This document shows positions 1 to 10,568 of a stretch of DNA of 23,917 nucleotides, in pieces. A program made the translations under genes and the position numbers. Origin of the DNA: Endothia cerciana. Taxonomy: Eukaryota; Ascomycota; Sordariomycetes; Diaporthales; Cryphonectriaceae. The notes beneath the pieces were generated by a model. That model did not search any database and was not told where the DNA came from. It was given only the letters and a program-made list of their open reading frames with translations. Position 1 is the stretch's first letter. Each line of letters starts with the position of its first letter. The stretch covers positions 1 through 23,917 of the forward strand of contig JALRMH010000111.1 in the NCBI GenBank assembly GCA_026119935.1, written 5' to 3'.

Positions 1-463
1 CCGCCCAACGCACGACCGTTCTTACGGTGACTGTGTGGTTCCATGGAAGTCCCGGGTTTTTGGGCCCGGCCCCGACGGCCCCCCCCCCCCCCAACCCACC
101 CCGGCAGACCCATTCGTTCTCCTGCGCTGCCGTGACGCTGCCCAGGTGGCCCTTGGATTCCGTTGTGGCCTGGCTTGTTGAAGGCGCCTGCCGGCCTACG
201 GGCTCCGCGGTACCAGGCCCCGAGCTTCATGCCCAAGTGCCGTACTTCCACAGGGTCACGTCGGCCGTTGTGAGCTGGACGGAGCGGGCACCCGAGGGTC
301 TCGAGCTTGAGCCACCACTGGTATAGCAGTGATTTGAAGCTTGCCATTCTATCAGACCTCCAATCGGCGGGCCACCGCTGTCGGGATTTGACACCGTCTG
401 AGAATATCCGCCTGATCTTGTGTACCGGGGTCTTCTGCCACCCCCCCCCCCAACCCCCGCCCC
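1..463. other. Left-edge region downstream of gene 1
   Basis: This is the 3' flank of the helicase-derived gene. It holds C runs at about 79-92 and 441-451. The plus-strand frame at 27-326 is rich in Pro and shows no family signal. No gene is supported. Confidence 0.45.
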
Positions 464-2581
464 TCAAGTGGCGCTATTGACCTGCTCCGGTCTATTCGAT
501 GTTGTTTCAACTTCTTGATCGCCCGTTTCGGCCTGAACTGGTCCATTGGGCTCAGTCTCAACCTGGCCGTTCGGCTCAGTCGAGAGACTAGCAGACGGCA
601 CAGATGGCAATATCTCTGCCACGTCTCTACTGACCGCTGCCTTGTTCCGGGCAGGAACGACGGGATCCAGCTTGAGCGGCAAGTTCTTCAGCAGGGTATA
701 AAACCCCACATCCCTCCAAGAGTACCTGAAGAAGTCCACCAAAGCCTTGTCGATTGCACGGTGTAGCAACTCGCGGACCTCGAGGAGCAGATCCCGTGCC
801 CCTTCGTTGGTGAGCCCCGTGGCTTCTGACTTGACGAGGACTGGGAGCCACTCGTTGATCAGGAGTTGGGCGTACTCGGAGGAGGGCTCGTCCCCAGGTC
901 CTCCTGCCTCTGGGAGCGAAAGCTTCTTGCCCATGAGGACAGCCTGCAGCGTCGGCAGGGGGCTGAACCATCGGGCCAAGATACCCTGGCCATCTTCGTC
1001 GTCGCCCCCCCGACGATCGAGTCTCCCACTGAAGAGGACCAGGGGCCCGATCCTCTCCAGCTTGTTCCGTAAAAGCCGGGGGGGGAGTGACCACCTGCTT
1101 GGGGCTGACGCATCCCGTACACGCCGCGTACCCATTCTTAAGTCCGGTCCTGAACCAGGAACCAGGGCACCGTGCCCGGTCTGCGCGATGTTTTGACCGA
1201 ACGCCAGCGCGAGGAGATGCCTGCCCAGTCCGGCAGTGACGTTCTTGCTGTAGTGAGCGCCGTAGGGTTCCTCCCTCAACATGAGATCGGTACCGGGAAC
1301 GCTTCGATACATATCCATGGTAGGTTTCCGGTATTTTACAAGGCCGGTGGATATTATACTATGCTCGATCTCCCGGGCAATGGCGTCTATCGAAGACAGA
1401 GTCTCGAGGTCATATTGACCTGAGATCTGGAAGGCCCCCGGGTCCGCCTTTGCTTCCCTCCTCATGGACTGGCGGAGACGCTGAAAAGAAAGAGCATAGC
1501 TGATCTGATCGCCGTACGTAATCCCGTACAGCCTCTGGGGGGTCTTGGCCACCCGCCCTGGCGTGCCGGGGGGGAGGTTTATAGCATGCTGCTCGAGGGC
1601 AGCGTAGACAATGGCAGGCTCAAGGCATTGTGTGATGGCGCCCAGTGCCAGGATCCGAGCCTGGGACGGAGGGAACGGTAAGCCCGCCAGGCAGGAATCG
1701 AGATACGACTTCTCGTGTGTACCAGTGTCGCCAGGCGCCCTGGATGCTAGATAGGCACGGGCCTGTTCGGTAAAGCTGCGGAACACGACGACATGGTGAT
1801 CATGGAGCAGGACCCTCGGGCGGAAGGCATTGTCAAGGCCGGGCGGATAAAGATCAGGGTGGCCCGTTGTGACCCTCTGGGCCAAAGCCAGGTGATTGAT
1901 GCCGACAGCGACGCTGCTCACCGCCGAAGTCGCGGGCTCGCCGAAGGGATGGCCTGCGAACAGGGTCTGAGATGTGTACGCCTGTCGGGGTCTATCGTGC
2001 GAGGTGACGGAACTTATCAACCCTGACGGATTTGCCCTGAGAGTCACGGGCATAACCTGACAGTAAAAGAGTGCTATTTCCCGGGCGTTGTGAGTGTCGA
2101 CGTCCATGGGCGGCAGGGACTTCAGCCTAGCCATAGTCTGCGGTCTGTTGAGCATATTCTCAAACTGCACGGCGGCAGCTGCCTCGGCGTAGGACCTTAT
2201 GGAGCCCTGTGCGGAGACGGAAATATCGAGCTCGTCCAGAGAGATGGCCACGGTCCAGCTCAGTTTCCCAGGGGAGCCCTCCCGAGGGCGGCTCTCGGCA
2301 ACGACCTTGGGCAGCAGACCCCGCTGGACCACACGCTGGTGTAGGCATAGCAACAAGCTATGGACACTGCGGCTCTTCGGCCATGGGCGCTGCTTTCGGT
2401 CGGGTGGCTGCTGGTGTGGCGACGGCGTGGTCGCGTCAGGCTCGGGCCGGATCTCTGAGGAGGTGCTGTACGCCCTCTGAGCTGCATTTCGTCCAGAGAG
2501 GCACCCTCGAGGCCTTAATGGCGAGAGGCCACGGGTGAGAGGAGGATACCAAGCGGCGAGGAGCAAGCCTCCGTGTGCCAT
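464..2581 (-). CDS. dsRNA-binding, DExH-helicase-derived protein without helicase core, probably mitochondrial
   Basis: This is a single open frame with no intron needed, about 705 aa from the ATG at 2581. The N-terminus is rich in Arg, Leu, Ser and Ala, with few acids, and reaches a QRAYSTSS stretch typical of fungal mitochondrial presequences. Residues ~71-147 look like a dsRNA-binding domain (a LLLCLHQRVV helix, a WTVAISL strand and an EAAAAVQF helix), and ~170-237 like a second, weaker one. Residues ~303-490 resemble the helicase-associated HA2 region of DHX29/DHX9-type proteins: LDSCLAGLPFPP, GAITQCLEPAIVYAAL, a CAGL-like segment ending in FGQNIAQ. An OB-fold-like part follows. No Walker A, DExH or QRxGRxGR motif is visible, so ATPase activity is unlikely. 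In-frame ATG 2668 is an alternative start, and a CCTTGCAG acceptor-like site lies just before it, so an upstream exon is possible. An RNA-binding role in the mitochondrion is inference. Confidence 0.7.
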   Translation of the reverse strand: MAHGGLLLAAWYPPLTRGLSPLRPRGCLSGRNAAQRAYSTSSEIRPEPDATTPSPHQQPPDRKQRPWPKSRSVHSLLLCLHQRVVQRGLLPKVVAESRPREGSPGKLSWTVAISLDELDISVSAQGSIRSYAEAAAAVQFENMLNRPQTMARLKSLPPMDVDTHNAREIALFYCQVMPVTLRANPSGLISSVTSHDRPRQAYTSQTLFAGHPFGEPATSAVSSVAVGINHLALAQRVTTGHPDLYPPGLDNAFRPRVLLHDHHVVVFRSFTEQARAYLASRAPGDTGTHEKSYLDSCLAGLPFPPSQARILALGAITQCLEPAIVYAALEQHAINLPPGTPGRVAKTPQRLYGITYGDQISYALSFQRLRQSMRREAKADPGAFQISGQYDLETLSSIDAIAREIEHSIISTGLVKYRKPTMDMYRSVPGTDLMLREEPYGAHYSKNVTAGLGRHLLALAFGQNIAQTGHGALVPGSGPDLRMGTRRVRDASAPSRWSLPPRLLRNKLERIGPLVLFSGRLDRRGGDDEDGQGILARWFSPLPTLQAVLMGKKLSLPEAGGPGDEPSSEYAQLLINEWLPVLVKSEATGLTNEGARDLLLEVRELLHRAIDKALVDFFRYSWRDVGFYTLLKNLPLKLDPVVPARNKAAVSRDVAEILPSVPSASLSTEPNGQVETEPNGPVQAETGDQEVETTSNRPEQVNSAT

Positions 2582-3172
2582 TGCCAGAACGGCTGGATAG
2601 GCACAAGGCGAACCTGTGGGGACCTGCCACATCTCTCTATGGGTGATCTGAGCAGCTGTCAGTGACATTCCAACCTGCAAGGGAAGGCAGACCGACCAGC
2701 AGCCGTGACATCTTCAAACACCTAGTCGATCCGACTCGGACGGCTGCCGTGTTCTCTCAGCTGAATGCTGGGCCTGCCACTGACAATCGGCGGGAGGCTC
2801 ATCTGCAGTGAAAGATGTTGGGAGTTTTTTTTGGGGGGGGGGGGTGGGGTTCCTTTGCAGGGGACTAGAAGCTAACCTGGTGCATACTATGTACCTCCCA
2901 CATGCCTGGGCGGGCAGGGGTGACGACAGCTTGATCCCTGCAGATGCGCACCTACCTGCACGGCCGGGGTGTTGTCGAGGGGTGCAAGGGTGCTGCGGCC
3001 TATCAGGTGATTTGCAAAAAGAAGAAGACGACGGGTGCTTCCATGACCTGATCGATTAAAAGCATATGGTAGGTAACAGTGGGCACCACCACTTCTCTCC
3101 TCCTCCTCGCTGTTTGCCAGCAGCCCGTCTAGAAACCCACACTCAGGGCGGATCCGGCGCCTGCTGTCGCCC
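2582..3172. promoter_or_regulatory. Shared divergent promoter region, gene 1 / COX15
   Basis: This ~590-bp stretch separates the divergent starts of the helicase-derived gene (minus) and COX15 (plus), so it should hold both promoters and both 5' leaders. It contains a T8-G12 block at 2825-2844. I see no clear TATA box. A short leader intron or upstream exon for either gene cannot be excluded. Confidence 0.5.
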
Positions 3173-4836
3173 ATGGCCTTCTTCCAGCCTGCGCCGGTGG
3201 TGGGCAGGGCCACCGTCAAGAGGCTGGCCCACCAGGTATCGCGGATGACAACACCAATCTCCTCGTCACTTGTTGCATACTCGGCCTCGGCTGCAGCAGG
3301 AGCCTCACCCTTTGTCTGCCGGCAGTGCTCGAGGCCGGCACCAGAGCCCTCCGTCCTGTCCGCCCTGGCGGGAGCACGCACCGCACGCAATCTCCGGAGG
3401 CTGCCTCCTTCGCCGTCCCTCGCCCTCGCACGCTGTCTCAGCGGCGGCACCAGCAAGAAGACAGCTGCCCCTTTCCCTACCCCGGCGCTCGGTGCCAACC
3501 ACGGCGGCGGTGGCTCGGCCGCCCCCTCCGGAGCAGGCGCCGGCAGGGCGAGGGGCAGATCCTTCCCCGGGACCAGCTCCAGGGCTGTTGCGTATTGGCT
3601 GCTCGGAAGCGCCACCAGCGTCTTCGGCATCGTCGTCTTTGGCGGCCTGACGCGGCTGACGGAATCTGGGTATGTGCCACCCCTCGTGCCGCGCCTCTTT
3701 GGGGGGGGGGTTGGGGGGTGTGCGAGTAGAGATGCTAATGCCTCACCTCCCCCGCTCCCAGTCTCAGCATCACCGAGTGGCGCCCCGTGACGGGCTCTCT
3801 CCCGCCCATGTCCCCCGAGGACTGGGAGTCCGAGTTCGCCAAGTACCGCGCCTCGCCCGAGTACGTCAAGCTGAACCCGCACATGGACCTGGACGAGTTC
3901 AAGAAGATCTACTTCATGGAGTGGACGCACCGCCTCTGGGGCCGCGCCATCGGCCTGACCTTCGTCATCCCTACCGTCTACTTCATCGCCAGGCGCCGGG
4001 TCTCGACGCGCATGGCCTGGAACCTCGTCGGCATATCCGCCCTCATCGGCTTCCAGGGCGCCATCGGCTGGTGGATGGTCGCGTCGGGCCTCAGGGATGA
4101 CCTCTTCGCCGAGGGCGCCCACCCGCGCGTCTCGCAGTACCGCCTCACCGCCCACCTGGCCACCGCCTTCGTCTGCTACAGCTGGATGCTCCTCTCGGGC
4201 CTGTCCGTCCTGCGCGCCCGCCGCCTCGCCGCCGACCCCGCCGCCGCCGCCAGGCTCGCCCAGGCGCTCTACGGCCCCGCCCTCGCCCCCTTCCGCCGCT
4301 ACGCCACCGCCCTCACCGCGCTCATCTTCGTGACCGCCCTGACCGGCGCCCTCGTCGCCGGCCTCGACGCCGGCCTGATCTACAACGAGTTCCCCATGAT
4401 GGGCCTCGGCCTGACGCCCCCGGAGTCCGAGCTGTGGGACGGGTTCTACTCGCGCAGGGAGGACGGGTCCGACCTCTGGTGGCGCAACATGCTCGAGAAC
4501 CCGAGCCTCGTCCAGCTGGACCACCGCGTCATGGCCGTGACGGTGTGCGCCTCCGTGCTGGCCTTCTTCGCGTACAGCCGCACCGGGAGGGTCAGGGCCG
4601 TGCTGCCGGCCGACGCCAGGAAGGCGACCATGGGTGTGCTGCACCTCATGATACTGCAGGTCACGCTGGGCATCTCGACGCTGATCTACATGGTCCCCAC
4701 CCACCTGGCGGCGGCCCACCAGGCGGGCGCGCTGGCGCTGCTGACGGGGGCGTTGGTGCTGGGGTCGAGACTGAGGATCCCCAGGCCGACCCTCGCGCTC
4801 ATACAGCGGAGGCTGAAGACGATACAGCCAAAGTAG
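3173..4836 (+). CDS. COX15: Heme A synthase, COX15
   Basis: COX15 converts heme O to heme A in the inner mitochondrial membrane for cytochrome c oxidase. The model has two exons, 3173-3669 and 3762-4836 (523 aa). The intron at 3670-3761 has a GTATGT donor, a GCTAAT branch site and a CCCAG acceptor. Splicing restores the family signature GGLTRLTESG-LSITEWRPV across the junction. The N-terminus is long, basic and Ser/Ala-rich, as expected of a presequence, with an in-frame alternative ATG at 3245. About eight membrane segments follow. The histidines expected to bind heme are present in EWTHRLWGR, RLTAHLA, QLDHRVM and AAAHQAG. The GLDAGLIYNEFPMMG block is also diagnostic. The start at 3173 has a good context (CCCATGG). 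Length is near that of other fungal COX15 proteins. The family call is near certain; the exact start is less so. Confidence 0.96.
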
Positions 4837-5315
4837 ATAAGCGCATCTCTCTCTTCCCCCCCCCCCCCCTTATAACATGTTGCTCCGCTCGTCGAGAAGC
4901 TAGGAAGGGGGGGGTGGGGGGCGACGGATTTGTATTATGTATGCATAGCGCCGGGTTATGAAATTCACGGCATTGGACATCACGGCTGCACGGGTCGATG
5001 CGGAACCGATCTTTATTGTGTTCGTATCTCGGATGACGACGTCTTGTCCGATTCCGGTTCTGAACCGCGGATCGAACGAGGGTCATCATCCATCATGTGT
5101 TGTTGTAGTATGTAACCCCCAGCGTGGGCCATGATTTGCCCAGACAGATAGACTACATCTCTACTCTATCCTTCGGTAAAGAAGATGAATCCGCCCCCCC
5201 CCCCCCCAGGTCCATCCACTGACTGGCGGAAGGGTTGGGGGGGCGGGCGGGGGCCGGATTGAAATCAAGGGGACCATGTGTGCCCGTCTTGGAGAATCTA
5301 CCTGGGGCACTCCCT
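4837..5315. other. Convergent intergenic region, COX15 / KRS1
   Basis: The two transcripts converge here, so this region should hold both 3' ends. It carries C runs at about 4856-4869 and 5194-5207 and broken G runs near 4907-4922 and 5238-5245. I see no coding signal. Confidence 0.5.
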
Positions 5316-7407
5316 TTACTTGTGAGCTGTTAGGCCGGGGGGGGCGCGGCGGTTAGTCCATCTGGCCCGGGTCATCGCAACGGGTCTCCGACGCTAAACT
5401 CACCAATGCCCTCGACGGGCAGGGGCTCCACGCCGACCACATCGGCGGCCAGCCTCTCCCTGGGCTGGGCCCTGTCGTCGCGCATGAAGGGGAAGGCCTG
5501 GACCTCCCTGATGGCGTAGTTGTCGGTCAGGAACATGACGAGGCGGTCGATGCCCAGGCCCCAGCCGCCGGTGGGCGGCAGGCCGTACTCCAGGGCGGTG
5601 AGGAAGTTCTCGTCGACGGGCTGCGCCTCGTCGTCGCCCTGGGCCTTCTGCCGGGCCTGCTCCTCGAAGCGCAGGCGCTGGTCGAAGGGGTTGTTCAGCT
5701 CGGTGTAGGCGTTGGCGATCTCCTTCTTGCACACGAAGGCCTCGAAGCGCTCGCACAGGCCCTTCTTCTCGCGGTGGTACTTGGCCAGCGGGGACATCAT
5801 CTGCGGGTGCTCCATGATGAAGGTGGGGTTCACGCACGTCTCCTCGATGAATTCGCCGACCAGCTTGTCGAGCATGCGCGCGTTGGTCAGCGGCGGCGGG
5901 CAGTCGACCTTCATCTTCCCGAGGACCTTCTTGAGGAACTCGCCGCTGGCCTCGGTGTGCATCTCCTCGAACGGCGGGAACTTCTCGCCGCACACGCGCT
6001 CCAGCTCCGGCAGCATCTCGACGCGCCGCCACGGCGCCTCCCAGTTGACGTCGTACGTCTCGCCGTGCTGGTTGGTGAACTTGGTCTTGTAGCCGCCGGT
6101 GAGGTACTTGACCAGCCCCGAGACGAGCTCCTCGGTGATGTCCATGACGTCGTAGACGTCGGCGTACGCCCAGTAGAACTCGACCGAGGTGAACTCGGGG
6201 TTGTGCGTCAGGTCGATGCCCTCGTTCCGGAAGTTCTTGCCCAGCTCGAACACCTTGCCGAACTGCCCGACGATCAGCATCTTGAGGAAGAGCTCGGGCG
6301 CTATGCGCATGTACATGTCCATGTCCAGGTCGTTGTGGTGCGTTATGAAGGGCAGCGCGGTGGCCCCGCCCGGGATGGCGGTCATCATGGGGGTCTCGAC
6401 CTCCAGGAACCGGCGGTCGTTGAAGAAGTCCCGGATGTAGCGTATGATCTTGGAGCGCGTCCACATGGTCTGGCGGGAGGCGTCGTTGAACAGGAGGTCC
6501 AGGTACCGCTGCCGGAAGCGCTGCTCGTAGTCCTTGAAGCCGTAGTGCTGGGTGGGCAGCATGTGGAGCGAGGGCGCCAGCAGGACGACCTCGGACGCGA
6601 AGATGGACAGCTCGCCCTGCTTGCCCTGCTCGAGGAGCTTCTTGGGCGCCGTCCGGCCCGGGTACCCGACGACGCCGATCACGTCGCCTCTCCGTAGGTG
6701 CTCGTGCTGCTTCTCGAACGGGGTCACGCCCTCCGGCACGTTCTCGGCCTGGCACGTGATCTGGATGCTGGTCCCGATGGAGACGGTGTCGGCGGAGGTC
6801 TTGATAACGTAGAAGATCAGCTTGCCGAGGGATCTTCGCCCGTAGATCCTGCCGGCGATCCGGAGCTCCTTGGTGCGGTCGACATCGCCAGACTGCCAGG
6901 TGGGGGCGCCCCCCCCCCGTCAGTGCCTGATCTCTCCACGGACCTCACCCCCGGTGCGAGGGACGTGCGTACCTTGATGTGCTCGAAGTCCTTGACGAAT
7001 TGCTTGTCGTCGTAGGTGACGTGAAACTTGTGCGGGTATGGGTTGGGCTGGTTGGAGTCGAGGAGGGCCTTGACGGCCCTGGATCGGTTCTCGTAGTACA
7101 TGCGAGGGTCCATCTCCTGCTCGTCGTCCCTCTTCTTGGCGGCAGCAGGCTTGGGAGGGGCGGCGGCGGCCTTCTTGGCCTTCTCCTCCTCCTTCTGCCG
7201 CTGCTTCTGGCGCCTCTTGAGCTCGGACTTGGAGACCTGTACGCCGTGGAAGGAGGGTCAGCATGGTCCATCCCATCTCCTCGAAGGGCGGACGGGGCGC
7301 GCTGCCGCGGTGCGTACCCTCTCGCCCGTGACCTCGTCGAGCTGCAGGTTCTCGAGCTGCTCGGCAGGCGCCGCAGCGGCCTTGTCAGCAGAAGGTTCGC
7401 CGGCCAT
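5316..7407 (-). CDS. KRS1: Lysyl-tRNA synthetase, class II, cytosolic type
   Basis: The enzyme charges tRNA-Lys with lysine. My four-exon model is 7407-7318, 7236-6973, 6892-5404 and 5326-5316 (617 aa). The introns are 81, 80 and 77 nt. The first two have GTACGC donors and the third GTGAGT. The first two have CTGAC-type branch points; the third has ACTAAC and a TAACAG acceptor. The start at 7407 opens MAGEPSADK. A Lys/Arg-rich eukaryotic extension follows (KSELKRRQKQRQKEEEKAKK), then the OB-fold anticodon domain. Class II motif 1 is RFRQRYLDLL (~243-252), motif 2 is FRNEG...HNPEFTSVEF (~339-357) and motif 3 is GLGIDRLVMF (~563-572). Reading through the third intron would give a 28-nt-shifted tail ending GEFSVGDPLR; the spliced tail is GIAHK. 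The absence of an organellar presequence suggests the cytosolic enzyme. Confidence 0.96.
5327..5403 (-). other. KRS1: Third KRS1 intron before an 11-nt terminal exon
   Basis: The donor is ATTG|GTGAGT, the branch sequence is GACTAAC and the acceptor is CCTAACAG. Splicing joins codon G|CT and ends the protein GIAHK then TAA at 5316. Without splicing, the frame runs to a stop at 5372. All three signals are close to consensus and the length (77 nt) matches the other introns of this gene. Confidence 0.8.
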
Positions 7408-8102
7408 CTCGTCGGTTGGAAATCTCGCAGGCTGTGTATCAATTGGCGTTCTTGGAGCCGTCTGCGGTGGTGTGATCGGGCGAGGTTCCCTTCTCTGGTC
7501 TGTGATGGGCAAGCCCTTGACTCAATTTCCAGCGGCGGCGCGGGGTTGGCTCAGAAATTTCCTGGGGGGCCTTCTGAGTCAAACCCCAGCACACACACCG
7601 CGGGGCTTATCCGTTATCTTCTCTCCAGGGATAAATAAATGTGCCCCAGGCGCGCGGGCGTCTCAGGGACGACTCACGCTCTGCAAGCTGTGCCGTCCCC
7701 ACTACAGATATCTCGCACTTAACCCCCCCCCCCCCAAAAAAAACTTTTTCCCTTAAGGTTCTGTTATACATACATGTGAGGGTGCGTCCAGCTATTAACC
7801 CCAATCTTGGATCATCTGTACCGAATACTTCAGATTGAGTTGGGCCGCCGTGGGATATGGGATGGGCGAGGGGCTGCAGAGGGGGCCCCCCCCCTCTTGT
7901 TGTGCATAGATCATGGCATATGTACCACCGAGTAATAGAAATTCTGTCTCCCTCAGGACCTCACAGAATGCAGGACTTGATACTATAGCAAGACTATGGA
8001 GATACCGCATGTTATGGGCGTTCTCAGCTGTGCATGCTTCGCCCACAGGACTCAGAGGGTGGGCCCAGACGGTTCCCCTCCCACCCCCCCCCCCCGAGGT
8101 TC
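7408..8102. other. KRS1 promoter and 3' flank of the GDSL esterase gene
   Basis: No gene is supported here. The stretch should hold the KRS1 promoter and leader (nearest 7407) and the 3' UTR of the esterase gene (nearest 8103). A C13-A8 block lies at about 7723-7743 and a C run at about 8084-8095. Open frames here lack any recognisable protein signal. Confidence 0.5.
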
Positions 8103-9265
8103 TCAGCAGATATTAGGACCGGCTCCCAACAGCTCCGCCACCCGGGCTGCCACCAACTCGTGCACTGGGTCCGTCGGGTGAAGAGGGTTGGACCACAGGT
8201 ACTCGTTGGCGCGTATACCACACGCCGGGTCAAAGAAGGCCGGGTCAGGCGTGCCACTGTCAGACGAAACCCCATCGTCAGCCGAACATCATTCCTGTGT
8301 CTCTGGGCTCGCACCCAGCCCCTCCGGGGAGCCCACTGCTGGGGGCCGCTGTTGGCCAGAGGGAGGACTCACTTCTGGTAGGCTTCGCAGAAACCCGTCG
8401 TGTTCTTGTACCCGCTCGTCTGCGGGAAGGCCCGCGGGTCGTCCATGACCGCGCTGAAGTCGGCATACGAGTCGTACACCCAGACGTTGGCGTCCGGGCG
8501 GCCCGCCTTGAGCCCCCTCGCCATGCCCGCGACCATCCCGTTGAACTGCGCGAGGTCGGCCCGCTCCAGCGCCACCGCCGCGGCGCCCCGCGACGCGGTG
8601 AGCGGGCTCCGCTCGATGGCCGGCACGTTGAGGAAGACGAGGTTGCGCGCGCCGCGCCCGTAGAGCTCCCCGGCCAGCCCGGCGTACTCGGCGAGGACCC
8701 GCCTGTTCAGGGCGTCCGTGCCGTCCGGCCCCGAGGGCCCCCGCGCGTACGCCCCGTTCACGTCGTTGATGCCCATCCAGATGGCGAAGAGCGTGTCGTC
8801 CCGCGCCCACGGCGGGGCCCCCGGCGCCCGCCGGCCCTCCGCGTAGCCCGGGACGAACTCGTCCAGGACCTGGCCCTTCAGGCTGAGGACGCTCGGCAGG
8901 TACGGGGGCACGATGCTCGAGTCGACCGTCGCCCCGCCGTACGCGAGGTTGTAGGTCTGGACGAGCGAGCGGTTGTACTTGACCGTGAGGTAGTCGATCC
9001 AGTTGGGCCCGTTGGCCGAGGTGCGCCCGGGGTAGGGCGGGTTGCCGAGCGGGCTCGGGGGTGAGGGGTAGGGCAGCTGGGTGTACTCGAACTCCGTGGT
9101 CGTGTAGCTGTCGCCGAAGGAGAAGACGTGTTTGATGCCGGAGGGCCCTCGCCACCACTGGCTGCCGGTGCAGGAGGAGGTGGGGGCCGGAGGGGCGGCG
9201 TAGCTCGCGGGCGACGAACACCACACCCCCGCCGCCACGGACAGCAAGGCGCGAACGAGCCTCAT
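8103..9265 (-). CDS. Secreted GDSL esterase, CE16 acetylesterase type
   Basis: Two exons, 9265-8373 and 8256-8103, give 348 aa. The 116-nt intron has a GTGAGT donor, a GCTGAC branch point and a TGACAG acceptor. The N-terminus is a clear signal peptide (RALLSVAAGVW, cleavage likely near SYA-AP). SGNH-hydrolase blocks appear in order: FGDSYTTTEF with nucleophile Ser53, YGGATV with Gly110, GINDVN with Asn167, and HPTDPVHE in exon 2 with Asp327 and His330. The catalytic Asp/His lie only in the second exon, which confirms the splice. Family members remove acetyl groups from plant cell-wall or oligosaccharide substrates; the substrate here is inferred. An in-frame ATG at 9610 would add 115 residues with a second hydrophobic stretch; I prefer 9265 because a signal peptide begins there. 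Confidence 0.92.
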
Positions 9266-10568
9266 GGTATGGTGGCCGAGGAGCGCAGAGGATGAGCCCT
9301 CCGGACGCCGAGGTGCAGAACCTGCAGTGCCTGGGGCCGCAAGAGACTCCTGGCCGCGGTGATGGCCGTATGCAGCAGGACCAACAGATGAATGGCAGCA
9401 GATGTCGAGCAGCCCGCGACAGCCGCCATGGGCCGGGCCCTGGGGGCTCATACTCGGCCCCTGAGGATGACCCGAGCCATCGTGACGAGTGGGACCTGCC
9501 AGGGCCTGCGGCGAGAGCAGCAAGAAGAGTGGAAGGAGCAGGCCGGCTCTGCTGAGCCCACTGCGCGAACCACCACCGCGCGGTCTCGCGCGTATACTCG
9601 GGTGGCCCATGGGCGTGAAGAGGAAGTCCGAGGCTGTGCGCAGGGAGCCCCCAGCCGCTGGGAAGCTGCCAGCGGTGTTAAATCGTAGAGGGTCGGGATG
9701 CTCTGGCCTGGTTAACGTGTTATGAGCCCGCCCATCTCAAGCACCAGGCCTGGATGAGACGGTTAGGCTGGCTGGTGATAGATGTGTGTGCCGGTTGAAG
9801 CCTCGCCGCTTTCTGAGACGGCTGCCTATCCCCCTTTCCAAGGTGGCTGGTACGTAGGGCGTCGCATGGGCGGGACGACGTTTGGAGAACTGCACTGTCG
9901 CCCGAATGAGGGGAATGGGGAGGATTATGCGCCATCCCCAGGTGCCCAGCTAGGGGGGCAGTTCTATACGCCGTGGCCCCGGGCTGTGAGGCAGCGGCCC
10001 TTCTCCCTCGCACTTTTGAGTCCGCACACGGCTCGACTTTCCGATATGGCTTCACGAATGTCACTCGGCGCATGCATTCGCTGGCACGTTTCAGGTTTTC
10101 ATAATGTTTGTTCGTCAGTCATCCCGGTGCTAAGTCTGATCGCAGTCATCAAGATCCCCCTCGCAGCTGCTAATCTATTCAAACTCGTAGCAAAACAGAC
10201 ATGATCATGTCGTCGTGAAGGGAAAAAAAAAACAACAACCACCAAAACCCCCATGATTCGGGATGGGAATCCAGAGAGCTGCCTCGGGGAGCAGATATGC
10301 AGAAATCAAACCCGATATATCCCCCGTCCTGTCCGACTCTCCCAGCGATATTATATAACTATTCAGTCTCCGTGTGTCAAACGCCAGACACCGGCTTTGG
10401 ACGACACCTCACGTCAGGGTGGCCAGCATCGCCCTGACAAGACCGGGTGGAGGACCTGCAACAGGAGCTCATGTCAGCTGCCAAGCCTCCCTCTCGATGC
10501 TGCCCGGTATGTGGGAAGGGGGGGGGGGGGTACGAGGGTGCGGGGACAGGGCGACGCGCACCGCACCT
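9266..10568. other. Intergenic region upstream of the GDSL esterase gene
   Basis: This stretch should hold the esterase promoter on the right of 9265 and the 3' flank of the next minus-strand gene left of 10569. A G run lies at about 10518-10530 and an A-rich stretch near 10221-10250. Frames such as plus 9782-10204 carry no recognised motif. I see no gene. Confidence 0.45.

Noticed and set aside
2887..4719. 610-codon minus-strand frame opposite COX15
   Set aside because: It is antisense to a clear COX15 gene and is Gly/Glu/Arg-rich low complexity, a GC3 artefact.
5400..6755. Long overlapping open frames in and against the KRS1 exon (minus 5400-6755 and plus 5774-6697)
   Set aside because: They are shadows of a strongly GC3-biased exon: compositionally skewed to Arg, Ala, Gly, Val and without any family match, while the KRS1 frame has all class II motifs.
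8297..9224. Alternative frames on both strands across the GDSL esterase
   Set aside because: They mirror the GC-rich esterase exon; only the chosen frame carries signal peptide and SGNH blocks.
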